Source: Elusimicrobiota bacterium (GTDB lineage Bacteria > Elusimicrobiota > Elusimicrobia > Elusimicrobiales > UBA9959). From it: a stretch of DNA of 36,461 nt. Location of the stretch: assembly GCA_016209085.1 (NCBI GenBank), contig JACQWV010000124.1, forward strand, positions 1 through 36,461, in the 5' to 3' direction. Below the pieces are notes generated by a model that saw only the letters and a program-made list of their open reading frames with translations, was not told the DNA's origin and searched no databases. The number at the start of each line of letters is the position of its first letter. Positions within the stretch are counted from its first letter, which is position 1. Shown piece by piece: positions 24,829 to 33,320 of the stretch. The translations under genes were made by a program, and so were the position numbers.

Positions 24829-27065
24829 TGCCTGAAATGCCTTATTCCGGTCAGAACCATTGAAAGCCCCAGTTTATCAGCCGCTTTTATCGCTTCCTGG
24901 TCGTTTACGGATCCGCCCGGCTGTATCACGGCTGTTATGCCTGCTTTTGCCGCCTCTTCAATCGCGTCCGGGAACGGGAAGAAAGCGTCGGAGGCCATGA
25001 CCAGAATCTGCGGCTTCGGGTTGTTTTTTAAAAATTGCCGGTATTTGTGCGCAGCCATAAACACGGAATCAACCCTTGACATCTGTCCCGCGCCGATTCC
25101 GACGGTCCGGTTTTTGTCCGCAAAAACGATTGCGTTTGAGCGCACGTATTTTGCCGCTGTCCAGGCAAAACGCAGGCCGTCTTCCTCGTCTCCGGAGGGT
25201 TTTTTAACAGTGGGGATTTCCCATTTATCCGTCAATAAAATTTTGTCATCCTCTACTGCAAGCGCCTCGTCTCCGACGGATTTTAATATAAAAGTGTCTT
25301 TCGGAAAAGATACCCATTTCAGCGCCCTTAAATTCTGTTTTTTTGAGAGAAGTTCAAGGGCTTTTTCGTCAAAATCAGGAGCGCAGATCACTTCCAGGAA
25401 TTTTTTGCCCAGGAATTCGGCTATTTTAAAATCAAATTTTCTGTTGACTGCTATTATTCCGCCGAATGCGGACAGGGGGTCCGTATTCCAGGCTCTTTCA
25501 AAAGCTTCAATCACGTCATCGCCTGTCCCGACTCCGCAGGGCGTCACGTGCTTGAAAATAACGCAGGCCGGTTTTTCAAATTCAAGGACCGCCTGATGCG
25601 CGCCGTAAGCGTCCAGAATGTTGTTGTAGGACAGCTCTTTTCCCTGCAGTTGTTTAAAAGGCAGACGGTCGTTTTTTGAATATAAAGCGGATTTCTGGTG
25701 GGGATTTTCCCCGTATCTTAAATCAGAAATTTTGTTTAATTTTATTTCAAGCGTTTGAGTAAAATCCCCCTCTTTCCCCCTTTGCAAAAGGGGGACGAAA
25801 GGGGGATTTGTGTCCTGCGCCCCGCCGTTGCCGGCCGGAACGGCGCCGACGGCCAAGGTTTTAAATATGGCGGAGTCATAGCCCGCAGTGTGTTCAAAAG
25901 CCTTGATTGAAAGCTCTTTCCTGCTTTCAATTGAAAGATTTCCGTTGTTTGTCCGCATCTCTGCCAGGATTTTCCCGTAATCGGAAGGCTGCGCAATCAC
26001 CACGACGTCCTCGTAATTTTTGGCAGCAGCCCTTAAAAGAGCGACTCCGCCGATGTCAATGTTTTCTATGAGTTCTTCAGACCACGGAGCGGATTTTTTT
26101 GCGGTTTCCCCGAAAGGATAGAGATTCACCACGACCATGTCAATGGATTCAATGCCGAATTTTATGACCTCTTCCCTGTGTTTAGCGTCCTGCCTTTTGA
26201 AAAGTATGCCTGCGTGAACAGCCGGATGAAGGGTTTTTACCCTGCCGGAGAGAATTTCCGGGAAATTGGTTATTTCTTCAAGAAGCCGGACCGGCATCCC
26301 GGATTCCTTTAACAATTTATAAGTTCCCGAAGTGGATATCAGCTCCACGCCGTTTTTGACAAGCTCTTTTGCAAACTCAACAATGCCGGTTTTGTTAGAG
26401 ACTGAAATGAGCGCCCGTTTTATTTTTTTATTTTCCTCCAATTTTTTAGGAAGAATTTTAACCCTGTTTTCGGTTAATTCCAGCCTGTCTTCACAGAAAA
26501 GGGAAACGGCTCTGGGATAGAGTATGTGCTCCTGGGGGCTTATCCTCTTGGCGAGAGTTTCAGGAGTGTCGTCCTGAAAAACACAAACCGTGTGCTGAAG
26601 TATTATGGGACCGGAGTCATATTCTTCATCAACAAAATGGACTGTGCATCCGCTTAATTTCACGCCTGATTTTATAACTGTTTCATGCACTTTTATTCCA
26701 TACATTCCCTTTCCACCGAAACAGGGTAGAAGTGCCGGGTGAATGTTCATTATCCTGTTGTGATAGGTTTTAAGCATTTGGTGCCCGAGTTTCAGCATGT
26801 AGCCTGCCAGACACACTAAATCAGTCTTGTGTTTTTCGCATAATTGGACAAGATATTCGTCATGTTTTTCAGGAGTTTCAAAATCTTTCGCAGAGACAAC
26901 AAAATTGGGAATGCTTTCTTTTTCAGCCCTTTTTAAAGCGCCTGCATCTTTTTTGCTTGAAACGACAAGACCGATTTTTCCCCTGATTTGGCCTGTTTTT
27001 ACAGCGTCAATCAGGGCCTGAAGATTTGTTCCTTCTCCCGAAACGAACACTGTTATATTTTTCAT
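24825..27065 (-). CDS. purNH: Fused purine-biosynthesis enzyme: GAR transformylase (PurN) - AICAR transformylase/IMP cyclohydrolase (PurH)
   Basis: 746 residues. Residues 1-205 are PurN: ITVFVSGEGTNLQALI, the active-site NIHPALLPCF (Asn and His) and SGCTVHFVDEEYDSGPII (Asp). From about 216 the protein is PurH: IMP cyclohydrolase (ALISVSNKTGIVEFAKEL, STSGT, GRVKTLHPAVHAGIL), then AICAR transformylase (RYGENPHQKSALY, CVIFKHVTPCGVG, SAFGGIIAVN, LRFAWTAAKYVRSNAIVF). A single chain would thus do three steps, two of them 10-formyl-tetrahydrofolate dependent. A 48-bp palindrome is inserted in frame at residues 420-435, just before the conserved RYGENPHQ. The ATG has AGGGG upstream. Confidence 0.95.
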   Translation of the reverse strand: MKNITVFVSGEGTNLQALIDAVKTGQIRGKIGLVVSSKKDAGALKRAEKESIPNFVVSAKDFETPEKHDEYLVQLCEKHKTDLVCLAGYMLKLGHQMLKTYHNRIMNIHPALLPCFGGKGMYGIKVHETVIKSGVKLSGCTVHFVDEEYDSGPIILQHTVCVFQDDTPETLAKRISPQEHILYPRAVSLFCEDRLELTENRVKILPKKLEENKKIKRALISVSNKTGIVEFAKELVKNGVELISTSGTYKLLKESGMPVRLLEEITNFPEILSGRVKTLHPAVHAGILFKRQDAKHREEVIKFGIESIDMVVVNLYPFGETAKKSAPWSEELIENIDIGGVALLRAAAKNYEDVVVIAQPSDYGKILAEMRTNNGNLSIESRKELSIKAFEHTAGYDSAIFKTLAVGAVPAGNGGAQDTNPPFVPLLQRGKEGDFTQTLEIKLNKISDLRYGENPHQKSALYSKNDRLPFKQLQGKELSYNNILDAYGAHQAVLEFEKPACVIFKHVTPCGVGTGDDVIEAFERAWNTDPLSAFGGIIAVNRKFDFKIAEFLGKKFLEVICAPDFDEKALELLSKKQNLRALKWVSFPKDTFILKSVGDEALAVEDDKILLTDKWEIPTVKKPSGDEEDGLRFAWTAAKYVRSNAIVFADKNRTVGIGAGQMSRVDSVFMAAHKYRQFLKNNPKPQILVMASDAFFPFPDAIEEAAKAGITAVIQPGGSVNDQEAIKAADKLGLSMVLTGIRHFRH
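25761..25808 (-). repeat. 48-bp palindrome translated in frame inside purH
   Basis: The DNA reads AAATCCCCC, then CCCCCTTT-GC-AAAAGGGGG, then GGGGGATTT, forming one long stem. It encodes 16 residues, NPPFVPLLQRGKEGDF, that are not part of the conserved enzyme. A second imperfect palindrome (CGCCGTT...AACGGCG, about 25823-25845) lies just upstream in the same linker. Palindromes of this C5/G5 type are a known class of dispersed intergenic repeat; presence inside a gene is unusual. Confidence 0.85.
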
Positions 27066-27109
27066 AAAACACCCCTATACTAAAATCAAAACGAACGACG
27101 AATACCGCT

Positions 27110-28393
27110 TCAAGCGGGTTTTTTAAACCGGAGTTTAAGCGTCAGTATTGATTCGCCGGAAAAAATCCTTGCGGCCGCTATGACAAAGACCAGAAAAACC
27201 AGGCCCTGATATATTATTCCCCAGATGACCGACATGTTTTTGCCGAGCATTATGTTTTGCGGGGAGATAAAGGCGTGCGTGAAAGGAATGGCCAGAAGAA
27301 CCAGTTTCAGCGGAGCCGAAGCCGCGCTTATGTCCATAAACATCGGCAGCATGTAGGACAGCATCAAAAGCATCATAAGAGGAGTCCCTGCCGCCTGGGT
27401 GCTTTTTACGTCGTCGGAAAGCACGCCGAGAATAATTGCCATGGCCAAGGCGCAGAGTATGCAGAAAAGCACGGAAATTCCTATTAGGCCGTAGCCGAAG
27501 GGGCTTATTATGAGGCCCAGTTTCGCCATGGAAGCGCTTGTTGAGTCCGGCATGGCCGAGGACAATGCCCCGCCCGAAATTCCGGACATGAAAGACCTCA
27601 TTCCCAACATGTAGCCGCCTGACAGCACAAAGGCTATCAGCCCCGAAGCGGTGAGTTTTGAAAAAACAAGAACTTTTCTGTTCACCGGAGAGCTCAGCAG
27701 GATTTCAAGAGTTTTATTTTCTTTTTCGCCTGCAACCGCAGTCATTACTATCTGTGAAGCGTATATAACGACGAGAAATATCACTATTGGAAAAAGTATG
27801 GATTGAGATTGCACGAAAGCAAGGACATGGCTTATGGGTATTTTTTCAACCGCGTTGCCGGCAGCCACGAATTCCTCCACTGAAACCGGGTTTTTAATGA
27901 AATCAGCATCGCGGCCCGCAAAGTTCTTTTTTATCAGAAAATCGCCGATGTTTTTGGTTATGTCGGAAACGGTTTTTCTGATTTTTGAGGAAGAGAGCTC
28001 GGAGCTTTTAAATCCCTTGGTAAACATAGCGTAAATTTGTATTTTATGGCTTTTTGATTTGCTTAAATTTTCTCCGAGCCCCGCCGGGATAACAAGCAGA
28101 AAAATATCCCTGTCGTATTTGCCGCCGAGCAGCGTTTCCTTGATGTCAGCAGGCTCTTCTTTTATGATCTTGTATCTTTTTCCTTCAAGCCCGTCTATTA
28201 TCATTTTTGAAACAGCGGATTTGTCAATATCCATGACCGCTATCTCATTTAACGCATCGGCGGCCTTCTTGTGCGCTCCCACGGTTTTTCCTATGACATA
28301 AAAAATAAAAATCATCATTCCCAGGATAATCAGAAGCTGGCGGGTTAGCAGCTCTTTGAATTCTTTTTTGACGAGAATGAAAAATATTCTCAT
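27110..28393 (-). CDS. ABC-2 type transporter permease (NatB-like)
   Basis: 427 residues. One membrane helix lies near the N-terminus (LLIILGMMIFIFYVIG). An extracytoplasmic domain of about 150 residues follows, then five or so helices (about 195-415), in line with ABC-2/NatB permeases. ETVLAVAGEKENKTLEILLSSPV-like coupling-helix sequence is seen as AVAGEKENKTLEILLSSPVNR. The ATG overlaps the ATPase gene by 4 bases. The substrate is unknown; the family includes sodium and drug exporters. The TGA stop sits in the centre of a small palindrome (CCGCTTcAAGCGG, 27105-27117). Confidence 0.88.
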   Translation of the reverse strand: MRIFFILVKKEFKELLTRQLLIILGMMIFIFYVIGKTVGAHKKAADALNEIAVMDIDKSAVSKMIIDGLEGKRYKIIKEEPADIKETLLGGKYDRDIFLLVIPAGLGENLSKSKSHKIQIYAMFTKGFKSSELSSSKIRKTVSDITKNIGDFLIKKNFAGRDADFIKNPVSVEEFVAAGNAVEKIPISHVLAFVQSQSILFPIVIFLVVIYASQIVMTAVAGEKENKTLEILLSSPVNRKVLVFSKLTASGLIAFVLSGGYMLGMRSFMSGISGGALSSAMPDSTSASMAKLGLIISPFGYGLIGISVLFCILCALAMAIILGVLSDDVKSTQAAGTPLMMLLMLSYMLPMFMDISAASAPLKLVLLAIPFTHAFISPQNIMLGKNMSVIWGIIYQGLVFLVFVIAAARIFSGESILTLKLRFKKPA

Positions 28394-29112
28394 GATTGCG
28401 TCAGTTTTATAAAAACGTCTTCAAGGTCGTTGGCGCCGGCCCGTTTTTTTAAGTTTTCCAGAGAGTCCGCCGCAAGCATTTTTCCGGCGTTTATTATTCC
28501 TATCCTGTCGGAGAGAAATTCTATTTCCATCATGTTGTGGCTTGATATCAGGAAAGACATGCCGTCCCCGGCCAGCTGTTTTATGGTTCTTCTTATTTCA
28601 AACGCGTTCACTATGTCAAGGCCGCTGGCCGGCTCGTCCAGTATGGCCAGGCGGGGTTTTGTCATTATTGTCCTGGATAGAAGAAGCTTCCTTGTCATGC
28701 CCTTGCTGTAAGAGCCGATTTTTTCCCTGAGCTTGTCTTTCAGCCCGGACATTTCAGCCCCGTATCCGGCTGAGGCTTTTGCCCGGCCGCTGTCTTCAAT
28801 AAAAATGGAGGCCATGAATTCAAGATATTCCGCTCCGGTCAGGTTTTTGTATGCGCCGGCTTCCTCGGGCAGATAGCTTATTATTTTTCTGGCGGCCTGC
28901 GGGTTTTTTGAGATGTCAATATCAAAAATTTTCACGCTTCCGCCGGTGGGAGAAAGGATGGTGGAAATTATTTTAAGGGTAGTAGACTTCCCGGCGCCGT
29001 TCGGTCCGACAAGGGCGAAAATCTCCTTCTCCTTCACGTCAAAGCTTATGCCCTTGACCGCTTCAAACGCTTTATATTTTTTGACAAGATTTGAAACTTC
29101 AAGCGCCGGCAT
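28390..29112 (-). CDS. ABC-2 type transporter ATP-binding protein (NatA-like)
   Basis: 240 residues. Walker A GPNGAGKST (about 36-44), Q-loop region YLPEEAGAYKNLTG, signature motif variant GSYSKGMTRKLLLSR in place of LSGGQ, Walker B LAILDEPASGLD, and the switch His in ISSHNM. The relaxed signature (SYSKGM) is common in NatA/CcmA-like ATPases. It powers the permease encoded by the next, overlapping gene. It follows the MacB-like gene by 13 bases in the same operon. Confidence 0.92.
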   Translation of the reverse strand: MPALEVSNLVKKYKAFEAVKGISFDVKEKEIFALVGPNGAGKSTTLKIISTILSPTGGSVKIFDIDISKNPQAARKIISYLPEEAGAYKNLTGAEYLEFMASIFIEDSGRAKASAGYGAEMSGLKDKLREKIGSYSKGMTRKLLLSRTIMTKPRLAILDEPASGLDIVNAFEIRRTIKQLAGDGMSFLISSHNMMEIEFLSDRIGIINAGKMLAADSLENLKKRAGANDLEDVFIKLTQS

Positions 29113-29125
29113 AAATTATATTTTA

Positions 29126-31087
29126 TCATTCATAGCGCAAAGCGTCTATGGGATTTAGTTTAGCGGCCTTGAAAGCGGGCCAGAACCCGAATATCACGCC
29201 CACGCCGGTTGAAAAAAGGAATGCGGTAATTATCACGCCGAGATTTATCACGGGCTGTATATGAATGAAAATGGCGAGTGTTTTTGCTATGCCGAGCCCG
29301 AAAGCCACCCCCAATCCGCCGCCGATAAGACATATTATCACGGCTTCTATCAAAAATTGAGCAAGAATATCCGCTTTCCTCGCTCCCAGGGCTTTCCTGA
29401 GCCCGATTTCGCGCGTCCTTTCCGTTACGCTGACAAGCATTATGTTCATTATGCCTATGCCGCCGACCAGAAGAGAGACTGCGGCTATGCTTGCCAGAAA
29501 AGCGGTAAAAATTCCAAGTCCTTTTTTAATCATTTCAAGCATTGAGGCGAACGAGAATATTTCAAACCCGTCTTCCTGTCCTTCCAGTATGCCGTGGCGC
29601 TGCCGCAGAAGCCTGGCGGCTTCTTCTTTGGCCGCATCCACTTTGTCCGCGCTTAAGGCCTCAATTTCTATCTGGCTGAGATCCTTCTGGCCGAACAAGC
29701 GCTTCATGGCTGTGTTCAGCGGCACTATTGCGGAATTCCGGGGCATGTTCACGGCCAGGCTTTCCTGAGCGTTTTTCGGAATTACGCCGATGACGGTAAA
29801 AATATTTTTATTTATTCTGATTTCCTGATTCAGGGGATTTTCCCCCTCGTCAAACAATTCCTCTGCCGCCTTGCTGTGAAGAATAACCACCCGCGCCCTT
29901 GAAACATCTTCGTTGACGGTGAAAAATCTGCCGTTTAAGGAGGAAATGTTTTTAAGAGCCAGGCCGTCAGCTGTCAGGCCGAATACCGCCGCGTTCATGT
30001 TTTTTCCTCCGCGGGACAGTTGGCCGTAATTCTGAACCACAGGCGAAACCCTTGCAACAGAGGAACATCTTGAAGCTATGTCCTGGCTGTCGTCAAAATT
30101 TATTCTCGTGTATTCCCTGCGCACCCCCTGCTGGCTCAGGCTTCCGGGTATTACCATGAGCGTTTTTGCGCCCATTGCTTCCATGTCGCCAAGAATGATT
30201 TTCTGCGTGCCTTTTCCCAGGGTCAGCATGGCGATTATGGAGCCCACGCCCACGAAAATGCCCAGCATTGTCAGGGAGCTCCGTATTTTATGGCTCCAGA
30301 TGGACACCAGGGCTATTCTGAGCTGTTCCATGACTTCTATTAAACCGAATCCTATCCGGGACTGCGGCAAAGCGATTTGAGCGGCATCCGGCGCGGACGC
30401 ACGAGAGGTTTTGCTCTGGTCGCTTGCAACCCTGCCGTCTTTCATGAGAATTATGCGGTCAGCTGTTTTCCCCAGCTCAGGGTCATGCGTCACGATTATG
30501 ATTGTAAGACCCCTGGAATGGAGATTTTTTAAAAGCGCGGTTACTTCTTCTCTGGAGGCCGCGTCCAGATTCCCGCTCGGCTCGTCCGCTAGTATTATCA
30601 GGGGTTCGTTTATCAGGGCTCTGGCTATTGCGACTCTTTGCTGCTGGCCGCCTGAAAGCTCATTGGGTTTGTGTTTCGCCCTGTCTGAAAGCCCCACGAG
30701 TTTCATGCATTCAAGAGCCCTGTCTTTGCCGCCGTCGCTGGCGCCGGCATACACCATGGGCAGCATTACATTGTTTAAAGCGTTTGTTTTCGCCAGGAGA
30801 TGAAAGGACTGGAAAATAAACCCTGTCATTTTGCTTCGTATGGCCGCCAGCTGGTTTTCCTTAAGATTGTGAACCGCAGAGTCCGAGAAGAAATACTCCC
30901 CGGAATCAGGCCTGTCCAGAAATCCTATTATATGCATCAGGGTGGATTTGCCGGAGCCAGAAGGCCCCATTACGGCTATGAATTCTCCGGGATTTATTTC
31001 AAGAGAAACGTCTCTGAGGGCTTTTACTTCGGAAGAACCTATCTGATAGGTTTTATTAATGTTTTTAAGTCTTATGAGAGAAGCCAT
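29126..31087 (-). CDS. MacB-like ABC exporter (fused ATPase and permease)
   Basis: 653 residues. The ATPase at 1-235 has Walker A GPSGSGKST, signature LSGGQQQRVAIARAL, Walker B LIILADEPSGNLD and the H-loop IIVTHD. A linker leads to a first transmembrane helix (about 260-290, LTMLGIFVGVGSIIAML), a large periplasmic MacB_PCD domain (about 300-520) and three C-terminal helices ending in NPIDALRYE, typical of MacB/FtsX permeases. It is a mechanotransmission pump that works with a MacA-like adaptor and a TolC-like channel, both encoded just upstream (1-bp overlap with the adaptor). Cargo may be peptides, lipoproteins or toxins; not determinable here. Confidence 0.95.
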   Translation of the reverse strand: MASLIRLKNINKTYQIGSSEVKALRDVSLEINPGEFIAVMGPSGSGKSTLMHIIGFLDRPDSGEYFFSDSAVHNLKENQLAAIRSKMTGFIFQSFHLLAKTNALNNVMLPMVYAGASDGGKDRALECMKLVGLSDRAKHKPNELSGGQQQRVAIARALINEPLIILADEPSGNLDAASREEVTALLKNLHSRGLTIIIVTHDPELGKTADRIILMKDGRVASDQSKTSRASAPDAAQIALPQSRIGFGLIEVMEQLRIALVSIWSHKIRSSLTMLGIFVGVGSIIAMLTLGKGTQKIILGDMEAMGAKTLMVIPGSLSQQGVRREYTRINFDDSQDIASRCSSVARVSPVVQNYGQLSRGGKNMNAAVFGLTADGLALKNISSLNGRFFTVNEDVSRARVVILHSKAAEELFDEGENPLNQEIRINKNIFTVIGVIPKNAQESLAVNMPRNSAIVPLNTAMKRLFGQKDLSQIEIEALSADKVDAAKEEAARLLRQRHGILEGQEDGFEIFSFASMLEMIKKGLGIFTAFLASIAAVSLLVGGIGIMNIMLVSVTERTREIGLRKALGARKADILAQFLIEAVIICLIGGGLGVAFGLGIAKTLAIFIHIQPVINLGVIITAFLFSTGVGVIFGFWPAFKAAKLNPIDALRYE

Positions 31088-32043
31088 TACCCGCCGCCGA
31101 TTCTTATGGTTATGTCTTCGGATTTTTTTGTTTCCGACGAAATCATCACCGTGTCGCCCTCTACAACTCCGGAAATTATTTCAAAATTTTTCTTATCCGA
31201 AAGCCCCAGCTCCACGGGCCGCTGGACAGGCTCTTTTCCCTGCGTTTCCAGAAACATTACCGTGGGGCTGCCGGCCTTATACGTTACGGCTTCCTTGGGA
31301 ACGAGCAGGGCTTTAAGTTTGGTTTCCACTGTTATATGCACGTCGGCCGTCATGCCGGCGCGCAAATTAGGGGGCGCTTTGAATGGAAGAACTTTAACTT
31401 CATAAGTCGTGATGTTCCCGGTAGTTTTTGCCTCATGGGCTATTGAAACGACCCTGCCCGAATGCGTTTCTTTCGGAAACGCGTCAAGGATAAATTGAGC
31501 GGCCTGATTTTCGCTTACTTTGCCTATATCGGTCTCGTCAACGGAGGTTCTGATAATCAGCCTGTCAGACAGCGCGAGAATGGTCTGGTTTGCCGCAACC
31601 GGCTGTCCCGGCTCCACGGCCCGTTGTATGACGGTTCCGTTTATGGGGGCGACAAGCGGAGTCGGCTTGTAAGCGTTTTCAAAAACTTTCAGTTCTTCCG
31701 AAGAAACGTTTCTTGCCTTTGCAGAATCAAGCAGGGCCGCCCTCTCTATGGAACTCATCCACGCAAGAATCTGGCCGGACGCCACCCGCTGGCCTTCTTT
31801 CACGAGAATATCCTCTATCCTTCCGCCGAAAGTGGGAATGACCGGGACCCTGTTTTCCGGCTCCGCAACGCCGCTCGCGTAGACTTTCACCACAAAAGTG
31901 TTTTTGGATATTTTAAAAGCATACATTGGTTTTGCGGATTTGGCTTTCCTGATTTTTTTAAAATACCCGCAGGATACAAAAGATACGGCGATGAATATCA
32001 ATACGAACCAGGTCAGTTTTCTTTTAAATAGTTTTTTTCTCAT
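31087..32043 (-). CDS. MacA-like periplasmic adaptor (HlyD/RND-MFP family)
   Basis: 318 residues with an N-terminal membrane anchor; SFVSCGYF may be a weak lipobox. The split biotinyl-lipoyl domain is visible (VPVIPTFGGRIEDILVKEGQRVASGQILA and TPLVAPINGTVIQRAVEPGQPV). A beta-barrel (IIRTSVDETDIGKV...FPKETHSGRVVSI) and a membrane-proximal domain follow. The alpha-hairpin between the lipoyl halves is short (about 35 residues), so it would reach less far towards the outer-membrane channel than E. coli MacA. It overlaps the TolC-like gene by 4 bases and the MacB-like gene by 1. Confidence 0.92.
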   Translation of the reverse strand: MRKKLFKRKLTWFVLIFIAVSFVSCGYFKKIRKAKSAKPMYAFKISKNTFVVKVYASGVAEPENRVPVIPTFGGRIEDILVKEGQRVASGQILAWMSSIERAALLDSAKARNVSSEELKVFENAYKPTPLVAPINGTVIQRAVEPGQPVAANQTILALSDRLIIRTSVDETDIGKVSENQAAQFILDAFPKETHSGRVVSIAHEAKTTGNITTYEVKVLPFKAPPNLRAGMTADVHITVETKLKALLVPKEAVTYKAGSPTVMFLETQGKEPVQRPVELGLSDKKNFEIISGVVEGDTVMISSETKKSEDITIRIGGG

Positions 32044-33320
32044 GGATTTATTCCTCTCCCCATGGCTTTTTCAAATTCTGCGTATGCGATTTCAAGCTCG
32101 TATTTTGCTGCCAGAAGTTGTTCCTGGGCGCTCGTGAGGTTTTCTTCTGCCTGGCGCCATTCAAAATAAGCGGTCTGTCCGCTCACATACTGGTTTTTGA
32201 CGAGCCATGCCCGCTCGCTTAAGGCGTTGAGGGTGACTTCCCTCACTTTCATAAGCGAGTAGGTTTCCTTCCATTGCAAAAAGGAATCTTCGGCCGAGAT
32301 AAAAACGTCGTCTCTGGTTTTCTTCAGGATTTCCTCAACGCGGTTTATTTCAGCCCGGGCAGACTTGGTATCGTTTTTGGTTTTCCAGCCCGAGAAAAGA
32401 GGCCAGTTTATCTGAAAAGACCAGTTCCAGTTTTTTGCGTCAGGCGGCCACTCGGAATCCGCCCGCCCCCACGCTCCGCTCAGGGACGCTCCGGGCATGA
32501 ATCCTCCGCGGATTCTGGACAGCTCCTCCCTGCTTGCGTTAAGCCCAGCTTCATTGGAAACCACGGAGGGATGCGTTTTTAATTCCGGTTCAAAATCCGA
32601 AAAATCCAAAGGAGGCTCCGGCGAAACAGGGGCGGGCATTATCAAAATCGGCAGGCGAATATCCCTTCCGAGCAGCTGGTTTAATTTTTTTTGGGCTGTT
32701 TTCAGCTCTCTTTCTGTTTTCTGTTTTTTCCATTTTGAAGTTTCAAGAAGAGCCTCGGTCTCAAGCAATGCCGCATTGCTTTCCCTGCCCGCGTTGTACT
32801 TTAATTTGACCAACTGAACGTTCTCCTGTCTCCGCCTTATCACTTCGTGGTTCAAAACCAACTGCTCTTTGGCGGAGGCGATCTGGGCGAAAATGCGGCG
32901 CAGAGAGAAAAATGCCTCTGTCTCGGCTGTTTTATAATCCGAGCGGGCTTTTTGAAGCTCAAAACGGCTTTTTTTCAGGGCAGCGGCGTCGGCCATTCCT
33001 GAAAACAGGGAATAAGAGCCGCTCAGATTATAGTTGTATTGTTTCTGCCTTGCTGCGCCCGCTTCTGTTTCAGTGCGGCCCAGATTAACAGCCAGACTCG
33101 GATAGAAATTTGAATAGGCGGCTTTGTGTCTTGCCTCAAATTCATTGACAAGAGCTTTTGCCGCCAAAACATCAGGGTTGTTAAGAAGAAGTATTTTAGA
33201 AGCATCATTAAGAGTCATTCCGGAGGGCGCAAACTTCTCGCCGCTGCTCTGCGCCCGCGCAACAGAACAAATCAGAGACAAGCAAACCAGATGGCATGCA
33301 AAACAGGTTTTTTTATTCAT
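32040..33320 (-). CDS. TolC-like outer-membrane efflux protein
   Basis: I chose the ATG at 33320: it gives 426 residues with a signal peptide (CFACHLVCLSLICSVARA), and longer versions only add unrelated sequence from the upstream gene. Two OEP repeats are visible, each opening with a helix typical of TolC (MTLNDASKILLLNNPDVLAAKALV and FEPELKTHPSVVSNEAGLNASREELSRIRGGFMPGASLSG), with long coiled-coil helices and beta-strand segments such as YNLSGSYSLFSG and WSFQINWPLFSG. It forms the trimeric channel across the outer membrane for the MacAB-like pump. The start overlaps the end of the DMT-transporter gene by 8 bases. Confidence 0.93.
   Translation of the reverse strand: MNKKTCFACHLVCLSLICSVARAQSSGEKFAPSGMTLNDASKILLLNNPDVLAAKALVNEFEARHKAAYSNFYPSLAVNLGRTETEAGAARQKQYNYNLSGSYSLFSGMADAAALKKSRFELQKARSDYKTAETEAFFSLRRIFAQIASAKEQLVLNHEVIRRRQENVQLVKLKYNAGRESNAALLETEALLETSKWKKQKTERELKTAQKKLNQLLGRDIRLPILIMPAPVSPEPPLDFSDFEPELKTHPSVVSNEAGLNASREELSRIRGGFMPGASLSGAWGRADSEWPPDAKNWNWSFQINWPLFSGWKTKNDTKSARAEINRVEEILKKTRDDVFISAEDSFLQWKETYSLMKVREVTLNALSERAWLVKNQYVSGQTAYFEWRQAEENLTSAQEQLLAAKYELEIAYAEFEKAMGRGINP

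Noticed and set aside
24937-25596. 219-codon plus-strand open frame opposite purH
   Set aside because: Fully antisense to conserved AICAR transformylase sequence; no family features.
27105-27123. Terminator at CCGCTTcAAGCGG followed by TTTTTT on the plus strand
   Set aside because: The T-run faces the plus strand, where no gene lies upstream. The hairpin instead overlaps the stop of the minus-strand permease gene.
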